Assembly (NCBI RefSeq): GCF_007097485.1
Contig: NZ_VKDE01000040.1
Location: 1-34,732 of the forward strand
DNA length: 34,732 nt
Direction: 5' to 3'
Source: Carboxylicivirga sp. M1479
GTDB lineage: Bacteria > Bacteroidota > Bacteroidia > Bacteroidales > Marinilabiliaceae
In this document: piece by piece, positions 1 to 8,400 of the stretch
Position numbering within the stretch: position 1 is the stretch's first letter
How the letters are laid out: every line of letters starts with the position of its first letter
The notes under the pieces: model-generated
What the model was told of the DNA's origin: nothing
Databases searched by the model: none
What the model saw: the letters and a program-made list of their open reading frames with translations, nothing else
Position numbers and translations under genes: made by a program

Positions 1-159
1 AAACTTAGATTTTATCTATCTGTTTATTAAAGTTAATGCAGCAGATGGAGCTTTTTGCCTAAGTTAAAAATCACGTTTGACTCCTAATTGGTTTTCTCAT
101 ATTTAGGTATTCCACAAACTAACGATATGTTTATATTTTGCTTTAATTGTCACTACTTG

Positions 160-175
160 TCCCGATTTATCGGGA
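160..175. repeat. Short perfect inverted repeat downstream of the TonB-dependent receptor gene
   Basis: TCCCGAT and ATCGGGA are separated by two T bases, giving a perfect 7-bp inverted repeat about 65 bases past the receptor stop codon. No T-run follows on either strand, so it is not a convincing intrinsic terminator. It could be a weak stabilising hairpin or a dispersed repeat unit. The rest of 1-240 shows no credible gene. Confidence 0.35.
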
Positions 176-240
176 TGGAACTCGCCAAAATTACCATTCT
201 CCTCTGTGTGAACCAATTCTCATGGCTCGTTCATATAATT

Positions 241-2901
241 TTAAAACTTAACGGTGTACCTTACATAAGGCATTGGTATTGGAAATAAACTAAATTGTTT
301 AAGAGAACGTTCCGTTTCGCCAGTCTCTTCATTTTCACTATCAGCAAAATACAAAAAAAATGCATTTTGACGTCCATAGGTATTCATTAAACCAACACTC
401 CATAAACGACTGCCATAGCTTTTTTTCTTCTTAAAATTAAAACCTACATCTAAACGATGAAAGTTAGGCATCCGATAACTATTACGCTCGTTAATATATT
501 GATTATAGAATGATGAGTTGACCAATTCAGATGTAGGCAGTTGAGGCGCATAGTATTTTGTTTCTGGTAATGTTAAAGGACTACCTGTTCCAAATGACCA
601 TGTGGCACCCATATCTACCTTCTCTGAGAATTTATAGGTCGCATATAAAGATACGTCGTGCGTTCTATCGTAATTAGCCGGAAACTCCTTGCCATTATTG
701 AGCTCATCAAATTGATTGGTCGATTTTGAGAAAGTATAACCAAACCATCCGGTAAGGTTACCCATTTTACGGTGCAATAATAGCTCAATACCATAGGACT
801 CACCATCCCCTGAGGTTAGCTTACTTTGCCAATCGGATGCAAAATCAAAATACCCAGCTGTTTCTTTATAAGCCAAAATATTTGACAACTTTTTGTGATA
901 CAGCTCCAAAGACAAACTAAAACCCTTATTTATCTCATATTCTATACCTAAAGCAGATTGAACAGCACGCATGGGTTCAATTTGATCCGATACGGGCAAC
1001 CATAAATCAGTAGGCATGGCTACAGAAGCCGTTCGTAATAGGTGCATGTATTGCGTCATATGGCTATAGGCTGCCTTAATAGATAGGTTATCTTTGAGTA
1101 AGTAACGGGCAGATAAACGGGGTTCAATAGAGTAGTAGAACTTATCACTCTCTGTTTGAAATAAAGAAAAATGACCGCCAATATTCATCTTCAAGCGCGG
1201 TAAGAGATGAAAATCATCCTCCAGGTACATACGATACTCAGAGCGATGCATTTCGGCACCACCGAAGGTGGTATCTATAGGCGAAACTCCTGTAAGATTA
1301 CTGAGCTGTACATCTATTCCAGGATAAAAAACATGTGCAATAGCACTTCCACCAAAACGAATATAATGCTTTGGAGATGGCACATAATCAACATCTATCT
1401 TTGCACTCATATCACGAATACCACTATAGTAACTCTGGCTTCCCTTGCTCCAATTATTATCAGATACATAATTCAATGTCTGATCAATAAAAAAACGGTA
1501 ATCACTATAAAGAATGCTGGTATTGGCAAACATCTTATTTCCAAACACATGATTCCACCTGAGAGCTGCAACATAGTTACGCCAACCCACATCGTTTTCA
1601 TCATAAGTTGTAAAGGTTCTATCTGGCTGATCTTCCAAATCCTCAACTACAACCTTTTGCTCATTGTAAGAAATTCCGTATTGATCTTTTCCCATATACG
1701 TACTCAGATACAACCTATCTTTGCGAGAAAAACGATAATTAAGTTTGGTATTAAAGTCATAAAAATAATAACGACTTTTATCAGCCTGATTAAGTTGCCA
1801 CATACTAGTAAATAGGTCGAAATAGGTACGTCTAAAGGAGACTGAAAAAGATGATTTATCTTTAATCAATGGTCCATCAATTGCTAAACGACTTGATAGC
1901 AAACCGATGCTCGCGACACCTTTCAGCTCATCATTATTCCCATCATTCATTCTTATATCAACAACGGATGATAATCGGCCACCATAACGCGCAGGAAAAC
2001 CACCTTTAATAACTCTGACATTATTAACTGCATCGGCATTAAATATGGAAAAGAATCCTAGAAGATGACTCACATTATAAATAGGCACATCATCCATTAA
2101 AACCAAATTTTGATCCGGTCCTCCACCTCGCACATACAGTTCAGAAAACCCCTCCCCTCCACTTTGAATACCAGGTAACAATTGTATACTTTTAACAATA
2201 TCAACTTCTCCTAGAAATACGGGCACGTTCTTAATCTGCTCAATGGGCACTTCAATGGCACCAGGACGAGTGCCTTTAACTCTTCCGGATACGCGATCTC
2301 CAACCACATCAACATCGCCTAATTCTTTATTTTGTTCCATCAAAAAATTGATGGTCGTATCCTTATTCAGCTCTATATAATGATGACGACTATGATAACC
2401 CACGTAAGAACTACTCACATGCACAAAGCCTTTGGGCACAGTTATGCTATAGAAACCAAAATTATTACTGACAGTTCCTATCAATAATTCAGGCTCATAA
2501 ACGTTCGACTGAATCAATGCTTCTTTCGACTGGCTATCTATCACATAACCACTAATTACAAACTTTTGCGCCACGCCCTCAATCGGCTCAATAATAACTT
2601 TTTGTCCACGGACGATATAGTTTGATTGACAGTTGACAAATAAAGCATCTAATAATTGATGAACAGTACCTTTGGGAGTTGGCAATATCACTTGTTCCTG
2701 AAAACACAATTTACTACTATAGCTAAAAGTGATATGCGCCTGTTGTTCTATATCCAATAGCAGCTCCTGAGTAGAGCCTGTGGTTTTGGATAATTCGATG
2801 GGGGTATATAAAACATTTTGCCCATTCAAGTTGGTGTGAACCAATAGAATGAGCAAAACAAAACATGTGCTTTTATAAATATGGCTTAAGATTGTAGGCA
2901 T
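241..2901 (-). CDS. TonB-dependent outer membrane receptor with STN and carboxypeptidase-regulatory-like N-terminal domains
   Basis: An 886-residue outer-membrane receptor predicted to import a ligand using TonB energy and to signal to the FecR/sigma pair upstream. An N-terminal signal peptide (about residues 1-28, ending near NGQ) is followed by a secretin/TonB short N-terminal (STN) domain at about 45-105. A carboxypeptidase-D-regulatory-like beta-sandwich (about 114-195, starting near FVISGYVID) and a plug domain (about 215-325, with LYVRGGGPDQNLVLMDDVPI) follow. The beta-barrel runs to a terminal phenylalanine (MPYVRYTVKF), the usual BAM signature. The STN domain is the part that in FecA-type receptors contacts the anti-sigma factor. 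The gene begins 22 bases after fecR, with a GGAGG-like sequence about 13 bases before the ATG. There is no SusD gene next to it, so a glycan Sus pair is not supported. The ligand is unknown; siderophore, haem or another small compound are all possible. Confidence 0.9.
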   Translation of the reverse strand: MPTILSHIYKSTCFVLLILLVHTNLNGQNVLYTPIELSKTTGSTQELLLDIEQQAHITFSYSSKLCFQEQVILPTPKGTVHQLLDALFVNCQSNYIVRGQKVIIEPIEGVAQKFVISGYVIDSQSKEALIQSNVYEPELLIGTVSNNFGFYSITVPKGFVHVSSSYVGYHSRHHYIELNKDTTINFLMEQNKELGDVDVVGDRVSGRVKGTRPGAIEVPIEQIKNVPVFLGEVDIVKSIQLLPGIQSGGEGFSELYVRGGGPDQNLVLMDDVPIYNVSHLLGFFSIFNADAVNNVRVIKGGFPARYGGRLSSVVDIRMNDGNNDELKGVASIGLLSSRLAIDGPLIKDKSSFSVSFRRTYFDLFTSMWQLNQADKSRYYFYDFNTKLNYRFSRKDRLYLSTYMGKDQYGISYNEQKVVVEDLEDQPDRTFTTYDENDVGWRNYVAALRWNHVFGNKMFANTSILYSDYRFFIDQTLNYVSDNNWSKGSQSYYSGIRDMSAKIDVDYVPSPKHYIRFGGSAIAHVFYPGIDVQLSNLTGVSPIDTTFGGAEMHRSEYRMYLEDDFHLLPRLKMNIGGHFSLFQTESDKFYYSIEPRLSARYLLKDNLSIKAAYSHMTQYMHLLRTASVAMPTDLWLPVSDQIEPMRAVQSALGIEYEINKGFSLSLELYHKKLSNILAYKETAGYFDFASDWQSKLTSGDGESYGIELLLHRKMGNLTGWFGYTFSKSTNQFDELNNGKEFPANYDRTHDVSLYATYKFSEKVDMGATWSFGTGSPLTLPETKYYAPQLPTSELVNSSFYNQYINERNSYRMPNFHRLDVGFNFKKKKSYGSRLWSVGLMNTYGRQNAFFLYFADSENEETGETERSLKQFSLFPIPMPYVRYTVKF

Positions 2902-2923
2902 AAAAAATTAATCACCTCCGAAA

Positions 2924-3901
2924 TTAATCAGAGATGATCAATTTGTTATCATTAATCTCTATTTTTTTCTTAAAATGAATTCTAAGCTCTACTAAAACAT
3001 CCTCTATACTCGGGTTCGTAAAGCTAGTAGTGATTTTTAAACTAGTATCACTAGTGTTGTTTTCTATTATCTCAAGTTCACTAAAGTGATCAACAATTGT
3101 TTTAAGCACCTCATCCAAGGATGCTTGTTCAAAAACAATTTGTCCAGTTCGCCATGCCAGACAGTTGTTCGACACTAGTTTACCTTTTGTAATCTTATTA
3201 TTTAAACAAACTGCACTTTCTCCAGCAACAACTTCAACCGCCTCATTTCCTGCTGTAAATAACACACGCCCTTCTGTTACTGACAGATGAACTGTTTGAT
3301 CATTCACATTCTCCTCAAGATTAAATTCGGTACCTAATACCTCTACTTCTGTTCCTCCAACATTAACAACAAAAGGTTTGTCAGGATTTTTCGCTACTTT
3401 AAAATAACCTTCCCCCGTTAGTTTTAATCGCCTTGTCTTTCCAGAAAAATCTTTTTCAAATACTAATTTGCTATTGACATTTAGTGTAACCTCAGAAGCA
3501 TCGGCTAATACTACTTTATCTATATCTCCGTCGGTATTAAATGCTTGCAACTTACCAAAACCAGGAACACTTTGGTAAAGTCCATAAGCTGCCAAAAACA
3601 TAATTGTAGGAATCATTACAGCTGCAACACGCATAAACCTGCGTCGTACTGAAAGTTTAATGACTTTAGAAGACATGCCAACCCTCTGCTTAAACAGATC
3701 AAAATCTGCTTTAACATCAACGCAACAAAATGCTTCTAAACCATTTGATTTATTCCACACTTTTTGCATTTGGTCAAAATAACTTTTATTAGCCTCAGAT
3801 TCTTCAACCCAGCTATCCAAGTATTTTTTGCCGTCATCTGAAATATCATTGGTCAGATATTGGACAATTATTTCATCTATATGGATATTTTGCTCTTCCA
3901 T
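2924..3901 (-). CDS. FecR-family anti-sigma factor
   Basis: A 325-residue single-pass inner-membrane regulator. The N-terminal cytoplasmic part (about 1-88, with the DIIVQYLTND-like start of FecR proteins) should bind the ECF sigma factor. A membrane segment lies at about 90-109 (AAVMIPTIMFLAAYGLY). The periplasmic FecR domain spans about 128-222 (RRLKLTGEGYFKVAKNPDKP is the signature stretch), and a DUF4974-like C-terminal domain runs from about 255 to 323 and should meet the receptor STN domain. The gene lies between the small ORF downstream of the sigma gene and the receptor, in the usual sigma, FecR, TonB-receptor order. Assignment rests on motif recognition; the signal it senses is inferred to be the ligand of the adjacent receptor. 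Confidence 0.93.
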   Translation of the reverse strand: MEEQNIHIDEIIVQYLTNDISDDGKKYLDSWVEESEANKSYFDQMQKVWNKSNGLEAFCCVDVKADFDLFKQRVGMSSKVIKLSVRRRFMRVAAVMIPTIMFLAAYGLYQSVPGFGKLQAFNTDGDIDKVVLADASEVTLNVNSKLVFEKDFSGKTRRLKLTGEGYFKVAKNPDKPFVVNVGGTEVEVLGTEFNLEENVNDQTVHLSVTEGRVLFTAGNEAVEVVAGESAVCLNNKITKGKLVSNNCLAWRTGQIVFEQASLDEVLKTIVDHFSELEIIENNTSDTSLKITTSFTNPSIEDVLVELRIHFKKKIEINDNKLIISD

Positions 3902-3959
3902 TCTTCTCTTTTAGTTCTCCTTAATCTGTTTCAATAGGGCTATTACCTAGTAAAACAGC

Positions 3960-4133
3960 TTAATGAAAATCCATGATTCCGAAAATATTTGGCTCTTCAG
4001 CAGTAGTTTCTTCGACTTGCTGAGCCTTAGTTTCGGTATTTTTTTGCTCAATAGCTTGCTTTGTTTCCTTCTTTACCTGTTTTTCATCAACTGGCGAAAG
4101 CAAATCTGCTAATATTTGAAATACGAATTCCAT
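3960..4133 (-). CDS. Small ORF of 57 residues between the sigma and fecR genes
   Basis: An ATG-initiated reading frame of 57 codons fills most of the gap between the sigma gene and fecR. It starts with a short hydrophobic stretch (MEFVFQILADLLSPVDE) and continues with a strongly charged K/E/Q/T-rich segment before ending ...NIFGIMDFH. It is not a recognised family. The composition (amphipathic N-terminus, likely helical charged middle) and its place inside a co-directional operon favour a real small protein, perhaps an accessory to sigma/FecR signalling, but that role is inference. No strong Shine-Dalgarno is seen (AACCTATAAAA precedes the ATG), which is common in Bacteroidota. A chance ORF cannot be excluded. 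Confidence 0.5.
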   Translation of the reverse strand: MEFVFQILADLLSPVDEKQVKKETKQAIEQKNTETKAQQVEETTAEEPNIFGIMDFH

Positions 4134-4221
4134 TTTTATAGGTTTAATGGTTAAATAAACTCATGTCACTTACTATGACAAACACTTTTCGACTTACACG
4201 TATCTTGAATATTATTTTTTT

Positions 4222-4803
4222 CTAAAAAAGTAAATAAAACAACATTATCCACAGATCTAGATAACCATCTAAACCTTTACGTAATACCTTTAACGCTTTA
4301 CTTATTTGTGTTTCAACAGTTCGTTTAGACAATTGAAGTTTATCCGCTATTTCCTGATTGGTCTCTCCATCAAACCTACTCATTTCAAAAATACGTTTAC
4401 ACTGATTAGGCAATGCTTGAATGATGGAAAATATCTTTTGCTCTAACTCCGTTTCTTCAAGCTTAGTATCCACATACATCTCATCATTTTTGGTATTTTG
4501 ATAGATATTGGCATGATGATCACGACGTATTTGACTATGTTTAATTTGGTTAAGACACCTATTTCGTACCGATTGATACAAGTGAGCTTTTAGGGATGAA
4601 TGAATTTTAATTGCTCCCCTTTTTTCATAAAAGTTGACAATCACATCTTGAACTAACTCCCTCGCCAGGTCGTCGTCGACAATAACCTTACGTGCAAAAA
4701 CAACCAATTGCGTATAATATTTAAGGAATAATTCCTGAAAAGCCGACTCTTCTCCCCGTTCTATGCCTTGTATAAGTTCAATTTCGTTAATTGTTGTTTG
4801 CAT
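4222..4803 (-). CDS. ECF RNA polymerase sigma-70 factor (Bacteroides-type, FecI-like)
   Basis: A 193-residue extracytoplasmic-function sigma factor. Region 2 is visible near the N-terminus (FLKYYTQLVVFARKVI, then ARELVQDVIVNFYEK) and region 4 with its helix-turn-helix near the C-terminus (GETNQEIADKLQLSKRTVET). The reading frame is open further upstream to a TTG at 4833. The ATG at 4803 (MQTTINEIELIQGI) is preferred because the upstream extension does not look like a sigma N-terminus and because a TACATTTG -7-type box overlaps that TTG. The gene heads the operon with the 57-residue ORF, fecR and the TonB-dependent receptor. It should direct polymerase to the promoter of the receptor or related genes when FecR is triggered. 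The C-terminal end (LDLWIMLFYLLF) is unusually hydrophobic. Confidence 0.92.
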   Translation of the reverse strand: MQTTINEIELIQGIERGEESAFQELFLKYYTQLVVFARKVIVDDDLARELVQDVIVNFYEKRGAIKIHSSLKAHLYQSVRNRCLNQIKHSQIRRDHHANIYQNTKNDEMYVDTKLEETELEQKIFSIIQALPNQCKRIFEMSRFDGETNQEIADKLQLSKRTVETQISKALKVLRKGLDGYLDLWIMLFYLLF

Positions 4804-4830
4804 TAAAACATGTCTATTTGTGTGCAATAG

Positions 4831-4838
4831 CAAATGTA
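4831..4838 (-). promoter_or_regulatory. Putative -7 promoter element of the sigma/fecR operon
   Basis: On the minus strand the sequence reads TACATTTG, matching the Bacteroidota TAnnTTTG -7 consensus, about 27 bases before the preferred ATG at 4803. A TTTG lies about 23 bases further upstream, slightly long for the -33 element. The placement supports starting the sigma gene at 4803. Confidence 0.45.
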
Positions 4839-4916
4839 TAAATTCATAACAAAAAACATAACAAATATTTATACTTTATCTAGCGTGAATTTAATTTACA
4901 TTTTTAGCAAACTTCA

Positions 4917-4947
4917 ATTGTGAAAGATGAGTTTTTAACTATTTTTG
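4917..4947 (+). promoter_or_regulatory. Promoter of tRNA-Pro
   Basis: ATTG at 4917-4920 and TATTTTTG at 4940-4947 are separated by 19 bases, a near-ideal fit to the Bacteroidota -33 TTTG / -7 TAnnTTTG promoter. Transcription would start a few bases before the tRNA acceptor stem at 4962. Confidence 0.65.
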
Positions 4948-4961
4948 CTGATACAATTCAG

Positions 4962-5036
4962 CGGGATGTGGCGCAGCCCGGTTAGCGCACTGGTCTGGGG
5001 GACCAGGGGTCGCAAGTTCAAATCTTGTCATCCCGA
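4962..5036 (+). tRNA. tRNA-Pro with GGG anticodon
   Basis: A full cloverleaf can be drawn. The acceptor stem CGGGATG pairs with CATCCCG, and the anticodon stem CTGGT pairs with ACCAG around the 7-base loop CTGGGGG, whose central triplet is GGG (proline). The T arm contains GTTCAAATC, and an A discriminator base ends the molecule. The CCA end is not encoded. It has its own promoter upstream and a terminator immediately downstream, so it is a monocistronic unit. Confidence 0.95.
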
Positions 5037-5050
5037 CGATTGAATATCAA

Positions 5051-5082
5051 AGACTTACAAATTTATTTTGTAGGTCTTTTTT
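5051..5082 (+). terminator. Intrinsic terminator of tRNA-Pro
   Basis: AGACTTACAAA and TTTGTAGGTCT form an 11-bp stem (one G-U pair) with a 5-base loop, followed directly by a run of six T bases. It begins 14 bases after the tRNA end. From here to 5398 no convincing gene is seen on either strand. Confidence 0.85.
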
Positions 5083-5398
5083 CGTTTGGTGCAAACCATA
5101 CAACAAATACCCTTTATTAGAAATTAATCATGGCAAATAAATATTACTCTAAGTAGGTGAATAACAATCTATGAACATCAATATTATCGAGTTGCGTGTA
5201 ATAAGCTAAGTGATCTAGATCTTGTGGTTCAGTTGTCCTTCCCATAACCTACTGAAATCTGTTTTTATTCATTGGAAGACTATGTACTTCTTTAAACCAT
5301 CCCTTCTTTATCTGGTGCTGGTGCACAATTCTTGGGTTAAAATGAACCGCATTCAATTGTATTGAAAACAGTCTGTCAATACAAATCCCTTCAACGGA

Positions 5399-5430
5399 AT
5401 TGACAAATGATATGTAACGTAATACATTTG
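5399..5430 (+). promoter_or_regulatory. Promoter of the large type IX secreted protein gene
   Basis: ATTG at 5399-5402 and TACATTTG at 5423-5430, separated by 20 bases, match the Bacteroidota promoter pattern. They lie about 43 bases before the ATG at 5473, giving a predicted leader of roughly 35 bases. Confidence 0.6.
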
Positions 5431-5472
5431 CATCCAATTAGGTATTAATAACTCCTAATTATTTCCGGCACT

Positions 5473-8400
5473 ATGAAAAATTCTTTATTAGTAATTGTAG
5501 CAATTTTATTTATCACTGTAAAAGGCAGAGCTCAAACTGAAAAAGTTCTCACTGGTACATTTGATACACCCCAGGTTTTATCAATAGAATTCTCGCCATA
5601 CTTAATAGTGGATTCAGTAATATTTAACAAAAAAGTTGAAATTGAGCCAGGTGTGCTCATAAAATTTAAATTCCACCCAACCCGTAAAGCCTATATTACC
5701 TTCTCTGATGAGGTATATGCGGCTGGTTCCCCTACAGAACCAATTACCTTTACTTCTGACCGCGACAATAATAATTATTTAACAATCCCACGACCTGGAG
5801 ATTGGGGATACATATGCATTGACCATCAATCAACCGGATACTCAGAATCTCACTTTGAACATATAATAGTGAAATATGGCGGTGGAAAAACGTACCATTC
5901 AAAGTATGATAAAGCTTATTCACCAATGATTTGCATGATTGATAAAACACCTGATATAAAAAGTTTTAATATCAGTAATTCAATAATAGAAAGAAGTGCC
6001 AATGAAGGAATTCTTGGCGCACACCTCTATTTGTCGAATACAACAATTGACAACTGCAAAACTGGCTTAATTCTTAATACTTCAGATGGAAATGTGACAG
6101 GCTGTACCTTCAGTAATAACACCGACACCCCCATAACTTTGTCAAACCTATCAGTTAATAATCATTTAAGTGATTTTCCCAACATCATCAATTTGGATAA
6201 TAATACCTTTAAGTCAAACGGAATTTCGGCTATTGCTATTGACGGCCACATACAAATCGGTGACAGCCAATTCAACAAAGATGTTCAGCTGCTTAACGAC
6301 ACCATTCCTTTTCTTATTACGAACGACTTATTGGTGAAAGGCCTCAATCTTTCGATTGAAGCTGGCAATATTATCAAATTCTTACCATCATCGATTGCTG
6401 GCAGGCCTTTATCTATCAACCTCCAAGATGCGGCATTGATAAGCACTGGCACTTCTGATAACCCCATCGTTTTCACCTCAATGTATGATTATTCATGGGA
6501 AGTAAAACGCCCTGTGAAGATAAATAACAAACCAATGCCAGGCGATTGGGGATACATAAGTGGCGATAGCCTGTTCTTCAAATACACCTACTTTTTAAAT
6601 GGTGGTAAATATGTAAATAAGAATAATGAGATAATACGTGACTCCTCAGCAGTTCTACATTATCGAAGGGCTATAAACTCCATTAATGATATATTCGCAG
6701 AAAACTGCATATTTAATAAGCTATATGCGCATGGCATATTAGCGTACGACCAGGCATTCCTTGATGATCGCCTGATATTTCAATACAATCACTTTTTATT
6801 AAAACAAAATCAATACGGTATTATCTCACCCAATAATTCTGAACCACCTGCAATTATCAATGCGGATTACAATTATTGGAACAGTAAAAATGGTCCAATC
6901 CACGAGTCTAATATAAACGGTAACGGATGTAAAGTCGATGATGACATATCCTTTAGCAATCACCTTGAAAAATCAGACGCTCAAAGCAATTTAGTCTCAT
7001 CAATTGTGAAAGGATACATAACGGGTAGCGATAATGAAACTTTAGCTCGGGCAATTATTAAATTGAAGAGTAGTAAAACCAAAACGATATACAGTAAAAA
7101 AGATGGTGACTTTACAATCCCTTTTGTTAAACCAGGGAAAGGATACCATCTTGAAATTAAAGCAAAAGGCTATTACGATACCCTATTGGTTGATGTTAAC
7201 ATCCCCGAAGATGCATGCGTAGACCTTGGTAATATAGTATTAAAAGAGCGTGAGATAAATTATGTTTTCGACAAGGTTACGTTTAACTTAAACCAACCAC
7301 AAAAAACGTATGTAGGAGTTGGGGGTACAGCACATAGGTATTATAAAGTCATCGACAAAAAATCCCATGACCCCATGTATGGTGTCGAGGTGATTATCCC
7401 CGGCCTCGACACTATGTACACCGATTCAAAAGGCATTGTAGACATTAAAATCCCAGCCACTAGCATAGGGACACGAGAGTATTCAATTAGTCAATTAGGA
7501 GCCGAATCAAAAGAATTTCCGTTGGACCAAAGGGTAACATTTTCGGTTGAGGTTTTGCCATATGAGTATCAGAAAACTTGGTCGGGAAGCACTTTCATGA
7601 AAATTGGTATTTCATATCTCTTAGTTCAACAAGAACTAGGTGCACAAATGGCGCTCAACATGAAAAACAACGGTTATCAGGAGTTTGCTGATAGCATCAT
7701 ACTATCGCGGCAAAGTAAAACAACTGTAGGGCTTGAATTTGGTGCTGAAGCAAAAATTGAGGCGGGTCCTTTTGAGGCGGGTGCCGAAGCAACGGCTGGC
7801 ATAAATGCCAGTACACTTTTTCAGGATGACTTCCAATTTGATTATAAAAACAATACTGGTGAAGAAGCATTAGCTAAGTTTATGGTCATGGCCAATGGTT
7901 CCTTGCCCTACATGGATGCCCCACTTATGCGGCTATTTGTGGCATGCATTGAAAGACAATTTGATGAAATTGATGAAGCAGCCTTATCAAATGGATTTGG
8001 ATTCAACATTCATGCACAGGCAAGTGCTAAGGCCAGCCTTGAGTGCGACCTTGTCGACGGCAGTGAAGAAACACCACTCGGAGTTGGCCTCGAAGGCAGT
8101 GCAGGAGGTGTTGGTGATATTAATTTCATGACGACAGTATATGCCCAGAAGAGCCCGGGAGCAATATTTTACCCAACCGATATAGACCTAAGTTTTTCAA
8201 ATGAATTTGAGTTAGGTGTTGAAGCAAAGGCCGGATTCGACTTAAAAAAACTGTTCGAAAACGATGATGAAAATAAAAAGAAGGACAACTACAAAAACAA
8301 GAACGATGATGATGACGATGATCCATTCGAAATAGAAAATGACATCATACCCATTCCAATAGATATCGACGATCTGGAAATTGATTTAGCATCACTTGGA

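Noticed and set aside
88-288. 66-codon plus-strand frame at the left edge
   Set aside because: It runs into the 3' end of the receptor gene, has unusual aromatic/Cys-rich composition, and shows no promoter or family resemblance.
1207-1815. Long plus-strand open frame (about 200 codons) opposite the TonB-dependent receptor gene
   Set aside because: It is wholly antisense to a clear receptor gene, with low-complexity Ile/Thr-rich content and no recognisable domain.
241-2901. SusC-type polysaccharide receptor
   Set aside because: There is no SusD partner or glycan enzyme nearby, and the STN domain plus sigma/FecR genes point to FecA-like signalling.
5249-5437. 62-codon minus-strand frame between tRNA-Pro and the large secreted protein gene
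   Set aside because: It overlaps the promoter of the secreted protein gene on the other strand and has no family features.
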